A stretch of 64,000 bases of DNA from Pseudoalteromonas sp. GTDB lineage: Bacteria > Pseudomonadota > Gammaproteobacteria > Enterobacterales > Alteromonadaceae. A program made the position numbers and the translations under genes. This document shows positions 55,376-64,000 of this stretch, piece after piece. The notes beneath the pieces are model-generated. The model was not told the DNA's origin, did no database searches, and saw only the letters and a program-made list of their open reading frames with translations. The stretch lies in NCBI RefSeq assembly GCF_018402495.1, contig NZ_JAGYIU010000001.1:1054001-1118000 (forward strand), written 5' to 3'. Within the stretch, counting starts at the first letter, position 1. Each line of letters starts with the position of its first letter.

Positions 55376-57520
55376 ATGAACATTGAAACAACACACATTA
55401 CTCGCCTTTTGGCTGCTATTTCATTAGCGTCTTTGGCAGGTTGTGGTGGTGATGCCGCCACCACCAAAACAGATATTGAAAAAGTAAACCCTACTGAACC
55501 AGTCTCAGACTGGCGCATGGTTTGGAGTGATGAATTTGATGGCACAAGCATTGATACAAACAAATGGAACTTTGAATTAAACTGCGCTGGCGGTGGTAAC
55601 AACGAAAAACAGTGTTACACCGACAGTAAAGAAAACGCCTTTATTAAAGACGGTGTGCTAAACATAGTCGCCTTACCTGCAGAAGAAGGCGCAGAAAAAC
55701 CATACACATCAGCCCGTTTAAACACCCGTTACAACGCAGACTTTACTTATGGCCGCTTTGAAATGCGTGCAAAACTACCTTCGGGTCAAGGTAGTTGGCC
55801 TGCTTTTTGGATGATGCCAACTGATGAAGAGTATGGTACTTGGCCGCGCTCTGGCGAAATTGATATTTTAGAAGCGGTAAATTTAAAAACAGTTGCTGAA
55901 GATGGCACCGTTGAAGCTAATATTCATGGCACACTTCACTATGGTCGCGAATGGCCAGATAACTCAAGTTCAGGTAAAGCGTATACATTTCCTGAAGGGA
56001 TGAATCCTGCAGACGATTTTCATACTTACGCAATTGAATGGCAAGAAGGTGAAATTCGTTGGTACGTAGATGGCTATTTATACGCTACACAACGTCGTTC
56101 TGACGTTCGTTATAACTCAAAAGATGAAGCAGTAGGCCTAAAACATAAGGGTTGGTTTGCTGAATACTTTGAACAAGGTAGCGGCGAGCTTACAACGCAT
56201 TGGGATAATGCTCCATTTGATAAAGACTTTTACCTTATTTTAAATCATGCTGTAGGCGGTAATTGGCCTGAAAACGCAAATAACTTAGGCATCGATGCAG
56301 CTGCTTTTGCAGAAGGTCAAAGCTTTGAAATTGATTACGTGCGTGTATACGAATGTGCCTCAGATCCGGCCACAGGTAAAGGTTGTGAAACCGTTCGCCC
56401 AGGTTACGATAGCCTAGACGATGCACTTGTTGAAGGTAAAGCCCCAGTGCCTACTCCACCAAGTGACGGTGTTGCAAAGAATCTTGATATATTTAATGGC
56501 AGCTTAAATGCTAACTGGATCGCTTGGGATTGTTGTGGCGGAACCATACCAGAAACCATTACCGACGCTGACAAAGGCGACGTGATTAAATTTAATATCA
56601 ACGACAATAACGGTACGGTACTTGGTTTTTCTACCCGTGGTGGTCATTTCCCTGATGATTTTACTGGCGTTTCTTCGCCATTTGATGCATCCCCCCTACT
56701 CAATTTAAATGGTCGACTCACCTTTGATATGAAAGTAGTAACGCCACCAACATCTTCAACTACTTGGTTATTAAAGGCTGAAGCCGGTGATGGCGGCCCT
56801 AATACGGGTGACGTCCCACTTAGCGATAGTGTTGAAGGTGTAACACCCGTTACTGGCCAATGGCAAACCTATACATTCCCGCTTTCTTTACTACAAGAAA
56901 GAGGCTTAGATTTAAGTGCTATTGATGTATTAATGGTATTCCCTGCATGGCAAACAGGTGGCGGTGCCGAGTACTTAATTACTAATGTAGCTATTGAAGG
57001 TGACTTACCAAAAGTCGATCTTTTCAGTGATGAACAAAACCTAGATTGGCCAATGTGGGATTGCTGTGGTGGTTCAAAACCGGTTGAAGTAATGGATGAT
57101 GAAGATCATGGTTTAACTGCTGAATTTTCTATTGGTGCAACAGCAACAGTAATGGGCTTTAATAGCCGCACATCTGCCGGCGGAAGCGGTGAAGCATTCG
57201 ATGCTACTTCAATATTAGAAAGCGGTGTAATAGCGTTTGAATTAAAGGTCATTTCAAAGCCAAATAATCCTGATTCAGTTTGGACTTTCAAAGTTGAATC
57301 TAATGACGGTAGCTCAGCTGTCGAAATTCCATTAACTGACAGCATTGAAGGTATAGAACCTACTGTTGGTGAATGGCAAACATATACCTTTAGTCTTGCT
57401 GATTTAGCAGGTGCAGGTTTAGATGTTAGTGCGTTAGATGTAGTGATGATTTTCCCAGCTTGGGATACAGGTGAAGGCGCTGTTTATCGTGTAGATAACG
57501 CTTTCATTGGCGTTCCATAA
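55376..57520 (+). CDS. GH16 family endo-beta-glucanase (laminarinase-type) lipoprotein
   Basis: 714 residues. A lipoprotein signal ends LASLAGC (lipidated Cys23), so it is anchored on the cell surface or in the outer membrane. The GH16 domain spans about 45-328, with the catalytic ExDxxE motif in GEIDILEAV (E161, D163, E166) as in laminarinases, which cut beta-1,3- or mixed-linked glucans. Two homologous modules of about 170 residues follow (about 368-545 and 547-714). Each starts with a WDCCGG motif and ends with (V/I)MIFPAW-like and DNAFI-like strands; they resemble beta-sandwich carbohydrate-binding domains. It is first in an operon with the TonB receptor and under the two LacI-type operators. 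Confidence 0.9.
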   Translation: MNIETTHITRLLAAISLASLAGCGGDAATTKTDIEKVNPTEPVSDWRMVWSDEFDGTSIDTNKWNFELNCAGGGNNEKQCYTDSKENAFIKDGVLNIVALPAEEGAEKPYTSARLNTRYNADFTYGRFEMRAKLPSGQGSWPAFWMMPTDEEYGTWPRSGEIDILEAVNLKTVAEDGTVEANIHGTLHYGREWPDNSSSGKAYTFPEGMNPADDFHTYAIEWQEGEIRWYVDGYLYATQRRSDVRYNSKDEAVGLKHKGWFAEYFEQGSGELTTHWDNAPFDKDFYLILNHAVGGNWPENANNLGIDAAAFAEGQSFEIDYVRVYECASDPATGKGCETVRPGYDSLDDALVEGKAPVPTPPSDGVAKNLDIFNGSLNANWIAWDCCGGTIPETITDADKGDVIKFNINDNNGTVLGFSTRGGHFPDDFTGVSSPFDASPLLNLNGRLTFDMKVVTPPTSSTTWLLKAEAGDGGPNTGDVPLSDSVEGVTPVTGQWQTYTFPLSLLQERGLDLSAIDVLMVFPAWQTGGGAEYLITNVAIEGDLPKVDLFSDEQNLDWPMWDCCGGSKPVEVMDDEDHGLTAEFSIGATATVMGFNSRTSAGGSGEAFDATSILESGVIAFELKVISKPNNPDSVWTFKVESNDGSSAVEIPLTDSIEGIEPTVGEWQTYTFSLADLAGAGLDVSALDVVMIFPAWDTGEGAVYRVDNAFIGVP

Positions 57521-57593
57521 TTAAAAGTCACTTAATGGTAGGTACATATAAGTGCCTACTTATCGTAAAATTTAGTTAAAAAGCAGAGCAATT

Positions 57594-60587
57594 ATGAACA
57601 CATTCAATTTTAAAAAAAGCCCATTAGCGGCTTCTGTGTCACTTATCATCACTGCAAGCATGCTTAATATCGCTCATGCAGCGCAAGAAAATACCGCCGA
57701 ACCTGAAATCGAAGTCATTGAAGTAAAAGGTATTCGCGGTTCATTAATCCGTTCGATGGATGTAAAACGTGACGCATCTGGCGTGGTCGATGCCATTTCT
57801 GCTGAAGAAATGGGTAAATTTCCAGATACTAACTTAGCTGAATCGCTACAACGTATTACGGGTGTATCGGTAAGTCGTTCAAATGGTGAAGGTAGCCAAA
57901 TTACAGTGCGTGGTTTTGGCCCATCATTTAACCTTGTAACACTTAACGGCCGTCAAATGGCAGGCACCGGTTTTACGCGTTCATTTAATTTTGAGAACTT
58001 ATCATCTGAAGGCGTTAGTTCACTTGAAGTTATGAAAACAGCGCGTGCGGATACACCAACAGGTGGCCTTGGCGCAACTGTAAATATTGTTACCGCTAAA
58101 CCTCTACAAAAGCCGGGTCAGCGCTTTTCATTGATGGCTAAAGGCATTCACGATACATCGGTAGAAGAAGGTGATGAAGTAACACCTGAAATTGCAGGAA
58201 TTTACAGCAATACTTTTGCTGACGAAATGTTTGGTTTTTCAGCTAACTTTTCATACCACCGCCGTGACTTTCAGCGCCAAGCAGCCAATATACGCTCTTG
58301 GTTAGTCAATCCTAACCTATCGGTTGATGCTGAAAACATAATTGATAATCGTCCAATGGATGCGGATGGTAACCCAGCTAAGCAGTTTTTCGATCCAAAT
58401 GCTGGGGATAATGGTGAATTTGTATCTGCCGCTTTCTTCCCGCAAGAAGTCAGCTTTTCAAAAGATGATATTCAGCGTGAACGTTTAAATGCGCAAGCCA
58501 CTTTTCAGTTTGCACCAACAGATAACTTAACGTTTACACTAGATCACACAATCTCAAATGCAACAACGGGTAATAATTCGTTATCATGGGGTATTTGGAA
58601 CGGATCGTTTGGTGGTAATGGTAATGCCTATGAGCTAGATGAAAACGGCACCGCTATTTATTACAATTCAGCCGGTGATGATGCCTCATTCACGGCATTT
58701 CGTGAAACCTCAGAAGTAGACTCAAAAGCAACCGGTATTAATGTTGAATGGTTAGCTACAGAAAACCTTAGCTTTAACTTTGATGCCCATACTTCAAAAA
58801 CCACTACAGATAACGGCAAAGATCCAGGCTTAAACTCTAATGCCCGTATTATCTTAGGCTCAGCAGATCTCTCTACTAAAGAATACTCTTTCCGCAAAGG
58901 CGATGTACCGGGTTTTAACATTAATTGGAACAACGGCACACAAGAAGTTAACCCAAATCAAATTGGTTCTAACTTCAGTATTTTTACCAGAACGCCGGGG
59001 GAGTCTGAAGTTTCTCAAGTACAATTAGATGGTAAGTTATTCACCTATACCGATATTGGTCTTGAAACCGTTAAATTTGGTGCGGCTTACACTAAACAAA
59101 CACTTAGCGGTTGGGGCGGTTCTAATAACGCCAATGCACCTGGCTTTAACAACGGTACTTTCGCTGAAATTTTCCCGGATGCGATGTTCGAGAGAGTTGA
59201 TTTAAGCGGATTCCTTGACGAATTTTCATTTGGTCCTAATGGCGTAGCGCCAGGTTATGCCTATACTTATGACCTTGATGAAGCGTTTGCTCGCCAAAGC
59301 GCTTATTTAACCGAAGATGTAGTAGGTAGTGACTACTACCGCATTGGTAGCTTTGATAACTTCCCGACTAATAAAGTTGAAGAAGAAACGATTAGTTTAT
59401 ACCTCTCTAGTAATTGGGTATTTAACGTTAGCGACTACGACGTATTTGTAAACTTAGGTCTTCGTTATGAAGAAACTGATATTGTCAGCCCAGCAAAAAG
59501 TCGTGTAGCGGAACAAGTTTACTGGGCAGGCGGTTCAGAATGGTTAACTCAATTTGCCGCTGGTGGCGAATTAGTTGAAGTAGACTATGAAGGACAATAC
59601 GACTTACTACTTCCTATGATTGATATTAAAGTCGATCTGACGGATGACTTAGTAACCCGCGCATCATGGGGCCAAACAATCACCAGACCAACTCTTGGCG
59701 ATATGTTAGGAAACTTGGCTTTAACACCATCACCTAAATTAAACTCACGAAGTGGTAGCCGTGGTAATCCAAACCTAGAGCCATTTAAATCAACTAATCT
59801 AGATTTAAGCCTTGAGTATTACTACAGTGAAGGTAGCTACGCTGCTGTCGGTCTATTTTGGAAAGACGTTGATAATTGGATTGATAACACCCAGGTAAAA
59901 ACTACCTTTGAAGGTTTACATGATGTGTATTTAGGTGAGCGTTGGAACAATGCAGTAGCCGCCATTGAAGGCCGTGGCGATCAAGCAACTGACACTGCAA
60001 TTTACAATGAAATTGTAGCTAATGGCGTAGGCATTGGTGAAAACAACCGTATATTACCAGACCCAGCGACTGATCCGCTGATTGAATGGTCCATCAATTC
60101 ACCTGAAAACGTTGGTTCACGTAAAGTAAACGGTTTTGAATTTGCTGTTCAGCACTTGTTTGGCGATTCAGGCTTTGGGGCAGGCTTTAATGCCACCGTT
60201 GTTGATGGTGATGTAGAGTACGATAACTACTACCTGGCTTCTCAAGCGGTATTGGATGGCCTAAGTGACTCTGCGAACCTACAAGGCTTTTACGAAAAAG
60301 ATGGCCTATCGGTGAAAATAACCGGTGCATGGCGTGATGAATACTTAATTGCGCAAGGGTTGCCTGACTCAGGTGCTACGGCTCCTCCACAATACGCAGA
60401 AGAGTACTTGCAGTGGGATATTAGTGTGAACTACGAAGTAAACGAAAGCACAACGGTATTCTTTGAAGGTGTGAACTTAACCAACGAAACCGAGCGTTCA
60501 TTCAGTCGTTTCGAAAGCCAGTTCTTGAGCGCTGCTCAATACGGCCCTCGTTATGCCTTTGGCGTTAGATATTCTATGGGCAATTAA
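57594..60587 (+). CDS. TonB-dependent receptor for oligosaccharides (TonB-Xanth-Caul class)
   Basis: 997 residues. Signal peptide ending HAA near residue 30, TonB box EVIEVKGIRGSLIRSMD near 40, plug with SAEEMGKFPDTNLAESLQRI and ISxxRSNGEGSQITVRGFGP-like segments, and a barrel ending FGVRYSMGN. This is the class that marine and Xanthomonas-type bacteria use to import large oligosaccharides. Its position 73 bp after the GH16 gene, behind the same promoter, indicates uptake of the beta-glucan fragments the lipoprotein makes. The terminator downstream has been split by an IS element. Confidence 0.9.
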   Translation: MNTFNFKKSPLAASVSLIITASMLNIAHAAQENTAEPEIEVIEVKGIRGSLIRSMDVKRDASGVVDAISAEEMGKFPDTNLAESLQRITGVSVSRSNGEGSQITVRGFGPSFNLVTLNGRQMAGTGFTRSFNFENLSSEGVSSLEVMKTARADTPTGGLGATVNIVTAKPLQKPGQRFSLMAKGIHDTSVEEGDEVTPEIAGIYSNTFADEMFGFSANFSYHRRDFQRQAANIRSWLVNPNLSVDAENIIDNRPMDADGNPAKQFFDPNAGDNGEFVSAAFFPQEVSFSKDDIQRERLNAQATFQFAPTDNLTFTLDHTISNATTGNNSLSWGIWNGSFGGNGNAYELDENGTAIYYNSAGDDASFTAFRETSEVDSKATGINVEWLATENLSFNFDAHTSKTTTDNGKDPGLNSNARIILGSADLSTKEYSFRKGDVPGFNINWNNGTQEVNPNQIGSNFSIFTRTPGESEVSQVQLDGKLFTYTDIGLETVKFGAAYTKQTLSGWGGSNNANAPGFNNGTFAEIFPDAMFERVDLSGFLDEFSFGPNGVAPGYAYTYDLDEAFARQSAYLTEDVVGSDYYRIGSFDNFPTNKVEEETISLYLSSNWVFNVSDYDVFVNLGLRYEETDIVSPAKSRVAEQVYWAGGSEWLTQFAAGGELVEVDYEGQYDLLLPMIDIKVDLTDDLVTRASWGQTITRPTLGDMLGNLALTPSPKLNSRSGSRGNPNLEPFKSTNLDLSLEYYYSEGSYAAVGLFWKDVDNWIDNTQVKTTFEGLHDVYLGERWNNAVAAIEGRGDQATDTAIYNEIVANGVGIGENNRILPDPATDPLIEWSINSPENVGSRKVNGFEFAVQHLFGDSGFGAGFNATVVDGDVEYDNYYLASQAVLDGLSDSANLQGFYEKDGLSVKITGAWRDEYLIAQGLPDSGATAPPQYAEEYLQWDISVNYEVNESTTVFFEGVNLTNETERSFSRFESQFLSAAQYGPRYAFGVRYSMGN

Positions 60588-60630
60588 CAAAACCTAATTT
60601 TCACTATGATTACCCCTTGATTAAACAATT

Positions 60631-60646
60631 AAAGCCGCTCAACGAG
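60631..60646 (+). terminator. Left remnant of the locus terminator, ending in the 11-bp target duplication
   Basis: AAAGCCGCTCAACGAG; the last 11 bases (60636-60646) are repeated at 62077-62087. The unbroken terminator read AAAGCCGCT-CAACG-AGCGGCTTT plus T-run. Confidence 0.85.
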
Positions 60647-60651
60647 TAATG

Positions 60652-60682
60652 CCAGTCAGTTAAGCTGACTGGTATTTTTTCT
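60652..60682 (+). terminator. Terminator hairpin at the IS left end
   Basis: CCAGTCAG-TTAAG-CTGACTGG followed by TATTTTTTC on the plus strand. It lies within the IS and would stop transcripts entering from the TonB receptor gene. The transposase stop codon lies inside it. Confidence 0.75.
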
Positions 60683-61990
60683 CTTGTTAGATGGGTATTT
60701 AGATGGCTTGGGTTTGACCCACCGTTTATAGCACCTATCTTCGCGCCGCCTTGGCAATTTAAAGTAACCTAACTGCTCTATTAATAGCGCGTAGTGCTTT
60801 GGAATATTCCCCGCTGATGTCAGTGGTATCGTTGCAAAATATTGGGTGACTGCCATTGAGCAACTCGCAAAACTAAGTTGATTTGGTATTACACTATCAA
60901 GCTTACTCGCAGCTTCTGTCATCGCTTGTCTTATGAGGTTATATGCGAGTAATATCCCCCACAATTCTTGCTCTATCATATCGGGCCGCTTGCTTCTCAA
61001 GGTATATTTACTGTTCAATAGTGTTTGTTTCATTTCTCTAAAGCCCAGCTCTATTTCCCAGCGATAACAATATAATTCAACCATTTCCTCATTTGGAAAG
61101 CGCATTGGGTCAATCATAGACGTCAAAATGCGATAGGTTTTTCCTCTAATTGTTTTTGTAACTAAGCGAGCCTCAACATGAGTAGGTAAGTCACTGAATT
61201 TCTTTCTAGATTGCGGGGTAGACGTCAGTCGTATCTGTAAGTCATTAGGGCTTATTTTCTTTATCACTTCAAATTGAAGGTCTTTGCGGGCGGGTATCAT
61301 CCAGTGCCTTTGTTTTCCTGCTTGTTGCCAGCGACTCAGTAGCCCAAGGGAATAATACCCTTTATCAAATATCGTTAACGAGTTATCTGGCGTTTGCTCA
61401 ATGAGCTGCTCAGCTAATCGCATTTCACTCGTTCTATAATCAGAAAATGCACTGTTGATGAGTTGGTGGCTGGTGACTTCCATATGGCAGACCATACGTA
61501 TTTTAGGAAAGATATTTTCACTGTGCCCATTGCTTTGGGCTTTAAATGTTTCATGATTTTCAGGTGTGTCTGTTGTCCGCCAAACAACACCATCGACAGC
61601 GAGTAAATTGAGCCCCGCCCATGTTTCAAATTTATCGCTCTGGTAACTTTGCTTTGCCATTGCTAAGAATACTTGCTTAACAGCTTCTGAGCCTAGACGT
61701 TGCCTAGCTTGCACGATTGCACTGGGTGCTAATAAAGGTTTTTTATCAGGTAACATAATGTCCATTTGAGTTGCTATATCCCAAACCGAACGTTGCCTAA
61801 ATAAGCTCATGCCAATGATTGACCATAATACAGCTTCTAAGGGGAGGCGGCGCTTTCTAACAGTTGCTACGCCAGCTTGTTGAAAAGCGTGTTCAATTAA
61901 TTCTGGGGAGAGTATTTCGGCATACTTTTCAAATGTGTTAAACGTGTTGCATGCATCGAGAGTGGAAGCTAATTCATGAGCAAGTTGCAT
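60656..61990 (-). CDS. IS4 family transposase
   Basis: 444 residues, intact. The IS4 N-terminal domain is [14 protein letters not shown] then [20 protein letters not shown]. The DDE catalytic core shows the first Asp in LAVDGVVWR near residue 133, the second in IFDKGYYS near 212, and the Glu in the signature [15 protein letters not shown] near residue 310, matching Y-x2-R-x3-E-x6-K of the IS4 family exactly. It catalyses cut-and-paste transposition. No frameshift or stop interrupts it, so the element may be active. Confidence 0.95.
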   Translation of the reverse strand: MQLAHELASTLDACNTFNTFEKYAEILSPELIEHAFQQAGVATVRKRRLPLEAVLWSIIGMSLFRQRSVWDIATQMDIMLPDKKPLLAPSAIVQARQRLGSEAVKQVFLAMAKQSYQSDKFETWAGLNLLAVDGVVWRTTDTPENHETFKAQSNGHSENIFPKIRMVCHMEVTSHQLINSAFSDYRTSEMRLAEQLIEQTPDNSLTIFDKGYYSLGLLSRWQQAGKQRHWMIPARKDLQFEVIKKISPNDLQIRLTSTPQSRKKFSDLPTHVEARLVTKTIRGKTYRILTSMIDPMRFPNEEMVELYCYRWEIELGFREMKQTLLNSKYTLRSKRPDMIEQELWGILLAYNLIRQAMTEAASKLDSVIPNQLSFASCSMAVTQYFATIPLTSAGNIPKHYALLIEQLGYFKLPRRREDRCYKRWVKPKPSKYPSNKRKNTSQLN

Positions 61991-62076
61991 AAAAAAATCC
62001 TATGACCTGTGATCATAGGATTTTGATCTCATTTTACCGATCGTCAAGCTTTTTCTTCCTTAACTGATCGGCATTA

Positions 62077-62099
62077 CGCTCAACGAGCGGCTTTTTTTT
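62077..62099 (+). terminator. Right remnant of the split terminator
   Basis: CGCTCAACGAGCGGCTTTTTTTT: the second target duplication copy followed by the terminator's 3' arm and T-run. A 5-bp CGCTC/GAGCG stem remains. Confidence 0.8.
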
Positions 62100-63570
62100 A
62101 TAACTGTTTAATTTTTTCTAATAGCTTGTCAGTTGTCCAATCAATATCGTTATAGGCAATATCGGGGTTGTAGTAATCGCCCTTTCCTCTTGCTCTATTC
62201 ACATACACTTTATTAGGGATAATCACTTTACCTAACCCTGAGGGTAACTCGGCTAGTCGAATATCCATATACAATGAGTCAGCACTGCTTGGCGCACCAA
62301 ATAACTGAGTATTTGTAAATTGCTTAAATACATCAATGGCGTCAAGGCATGCACTTGCACACTGTGGCGGTACAATAACAAAAACCTGTGTTTTAAAGTC
62401 ACTCACTGGCACTGTACTTTCGCTTAGGTTTGATTTACGTTGCTTTGCTTCGATGTAAAATGGCTTATTGTTTTCAAGTGACTGCGCCATACCTGCTGCT
62501 ATTTCTTTAATTAATTCATGAACTTCAGGTTGATCTTTTACCACGTCAATTAACGATTTTACATAGTTAGTATTATCTTTTGACGCTCTCCACCAAACCC
62601 GGCTATTTTGTGAGTAGTTATCCATTTTTTGTTCAACAACTTGCTCACCCCACAACGCTTTTGCAAGCTTTAAGCTCCAATACGACGAGCCGCCTTGGTT
62701 ATGACGAAGATCTAAAACCACCGTTTTTGCACTGAGTAACTTAGTACGTTGATCAGTCACTTTTTTATACAGGTTATTGTAATCCTTAGTTTGCTTATCG
62801 TTATTTGCAAAACTGGGCATAGCAATCCACGCTATGTTTTGCGCAGGCCAAGTTAAGTCGGTTGCAAGCTCATCCCCATTATAGGCATGTGTTAAATGCT
62901 TACTTACGCTCTGTGACTGAACTGACCAATCAAGGGTTTTACTGTAAGCTTGCCCATTAGCTTTAACAAATTGACATTCTTTTAGAGGTGTTAAAAATGG
63001 GTTGCCCTCATCAACGAGTAACCGCCAACCTTGCTGCCACCAATGCCCAGGTTGTGTAACCTGTCCATGAAACTTAAACACTCTTTGTCGCATTAACGTC
63101 TCGGTATTTTGCCCATCGCATCCACTTATCACGTCGCCTTTATTTATATTATCTGTTTCACTGTAATACACTTTTAATGCATCACCCCGCCAAACTGCGC
63201 GAAAACCAGGCCAACGACGAGCAGGTCGTTCAACGCTTGAAAACACACCTGCATGACCATCTTGTAGCACAGTACTAAAACGCGCAATTGCTGCAACATG
63301 AACCTGCGGCCCACTCGCTTTAGCTGACAGTGCAAGTGCTTCTGCTTTTGCTTGCTTTAATAGTTCTGCAAAGGCTGGGTTGTTAACATCAAACATACCA
63401 GGATGGTTTTTTGCCGATATGCTATAAGCAGCTTCAATATCCCGATCAGTAACACTGCGCCATTGCGCTGAAGTTTGAGGAGAAACTAGTAACTCGGCCA
63501 TGCTCAAGGTAGGCGTAATTAATAAAGCGCTCAATAAAGTACGGCTAACTATTTTTGTTTTTATTTTCAT
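62098..63570 (-). CDS. Exported S41 family peptidase
   Basis: 490 residues with a signal peptide (LLSALLITPTLSMA, cleavage near residue 25). A segment beginning HVAAIARFSTVLQDGHAG near residue 91 and the core strand KTVVLDLRHNQGGSSYWSLK near 285 are S41 hallmarks; the nucleophilic Ser is likely in VPPQCASACLDAID near 405. C-terminal processing-type peptidases trim proteins or peptides in the periplasm. Two cysteines flank the active Ser (QCASAC). It was convergent with the TonB receptor before the IS insertion and shares the split terminator. Confidence 0.85.
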   Translation of the reverse strand: MKIKTKIVSRTLLSALLITPTLSMAELLVSPQTSAQWRSVTDRDIEAAYSISAKNHPGMFDVNNPAFAELLKQAKAEALALSAKASGPQVHVAAIARFSTVLQDGHAGVFSSVERPARRWPGFRAVWRGDALKVYYSETDNINKGDVISGCDGQNTETLMRQRVFKFHGQVTQPGHWWQQGWRLLVDEGNPFLTPLKECQFVKANGQAYSKTLDWSVQSQSVSKHLTHAYNGDELATDLTWPAQNIAWIAMPSFANNDKQTKDYNNLYKKVTDQRTKLLSAKTVVLDLRHNQGGSSYWSLKLAKALWGEQVVEQKMDNYSQNSRVWWRASKDNTNYVKSLIDVVKDQPEVHELIKEIAAGMAQSLENNKPFYIEAKQRKSNLSESTVPVSDFKTQVFVIVPPQCASACLDAIDVFKQFTNTQLFGAPSSADSLYMDIRLAELPSGLGKVIIPNKVYVNRARGKGDYYNPDIAYNDIDWTTDKLLEKIKQL

Positions 63571-63748
63571 GAAAATCCATTTTAAATTAGGTTATATAAT
63601 TACTGTAAACTCATTTGGTGGAACTAAAAATACCTTAAATCAAATAAGTATCAGCAAATTATTTTTACAGCAGTAACTTAGCAACATTAAAAGCAGCTAG
63701 CAACGAGTATGATTTAAAATTAACTGGCTTTAAATTTAGAGCAACAGC

Positions 63749-64000
63749 TTACTCAGACGTTTGTTCAATTTTGGTTTGCAGTAGTGTTATGCGGGCGTTG
63801 AGTTTTCTAAAGCTATGCTGTGAATAGAAAAAGTTTAAAAAGAAAGCAGCAAAACCTGAACAAGCAAGCCCTATCAATGGGCTAAAATAAAACATTAATA
63901 ACAAAACAATAGCAGCCATCGCTATCGTAAGTCCCAAATAATGAGATGCACTAAATAACTTTCGGTTGTTTTTTTCAAGTTGAACTATGTGAGAATCTAT
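63749..64000 (-). CDS. Membrane protein, partial at the window edge
   Basis: The reading frame has no stop from 64000 down to 63749, giving at least 83 residues whose N-terminus is outside the window. Two hydrophobic segments are seen (LGLTIAMAAIVLLLMFYF and PLIGLACSGFAAFFLNFFY), followed by a short charged coiled-coil-like tail (KLNARITLLQTKIEQTSE); VQLEKNNRKLF precedes them. A start at TTG 63937 or ATG 63919 is possible, but the upstream residues read as coding. I do not recognise the family. Confidence 0.5.
   Translation of the reverse strand: MDSHIVQLEKNNRKLFSASHYLGLTIAMAAIVLLLMFYFSPLIGLACSGFAAFFLNFFYSQHSFRKLNARITLLQTKIEQTSE

Larger units (their letters stand above)
60647..62076 (-). mobile_element. 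IS4-family insertion sequence (1430 bp)
   Basis: The element begins TAATGCCAGTCAGTTAAG; its right end reads, on the other strand, TAATGCCGATCAGTTAAG, so the terminal inverted repeats match at 16 of 18 positions. It is flanked by the 11-bp direct repeat CGCTCAACGAG, in the range of IS4 target duplications. It holds one intact transposase gene on the minus strand. Identical flanks imply a fairly recent insertion. Confidence 0.92.

Noticed and set aside
1..64000. CRISPR arrays, tRNA/rRNA genes, prophage or integron
   Set aside because: No regularly spaced repeats, tRNA-like or rRNA-like sequences, integrase, or phage structural genes were seen on reading through.

Overview
The window looks like chromosome of a marine gammaproteobacterium, most likely Pseudoalteromonas or a close Alteromonadales relative. 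The basis is AT-rich coding sequence, four large TonB-dependent receptors, exported S9 and S41 peptidases, an NhaD-type Na+/H+ antiporter, a GH16 beta-glucanase locus, and core genes of gammaproteobacterial type (lysC with a lysine riboswitch, carAB-greA, dapB). I see no rRNA, tRNA, CRISPR array or prophage. The assignment rests on protein resemblance only.

Layout. 1-8.2 kb holds metabolic and transport genes: a beta-hydroxyacid dehydrogenase, a glutathione peroxidase-like protein, ldhA, an NSS transporter, an orphan phosphopantetheinyl transferase, lysC behind a lysine riboswitch, and nhaD. 8.4-13.0 kb is a tightly overlapping three-gene operon read as a MksF-MksE-MksB (MukBEF-like) condensin with no JetD nuclease gene. 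13.1-26.1 kb holds small envelope proteins, msrA, a TonB receptor, an RND efflux pair, a dienelactone hydrolase, a LysR/nitroreductase pair and an S66 peptidase. 26.2-32.3 kb, all on the minus strand, is dapB, carA, carB and greA. A 265-bp MITE-like element (32398-32662) with 16-bp terminal inverted repeats and a TA duplication lies directly before a glycosyltransferase. 34-44.2 kb holds a ThrE-type exporter, two S9 peptidases, a TonB receptor with a Fur-box-like site, and an RluA-family pseudouridine synthase.

The most interesting segment is 44.7-55.1 kb, eight co-directional, mostly overlapping genes: TonB receptor, TVP38-flavin disulfide reductase fusion, DUF547 protein, YnjB/YnjC/YnjD-type ABC importer, YnjF-type CDP-alcohol phosphatidyltransferase and a sterol-desaturase-family di-iron hydroxylase. 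It reads as a complete route from outer membrane to cytoplasm for an unidentified substrate, joined to membrane redox and lipid-modifying enzymes.

55.1-60.6 kb is a two-gene beta-glucan (laminarin-type) locus: a GH16 lipoprotein with a duplicated C-terminal domain, then a TonB receptor. A consensus promoter is followed by two identical 14-bp palindromes centred 32 bp apart, the signature of a LacI-family repressor. An IS4-family element (60647-62076) has inserted into the transcription terminator downstream, leaving an 11-bp target duplication and supplying its own terminator hairpin. An S41 peptidase and a membrane-protein gene running off the window edge close the region.
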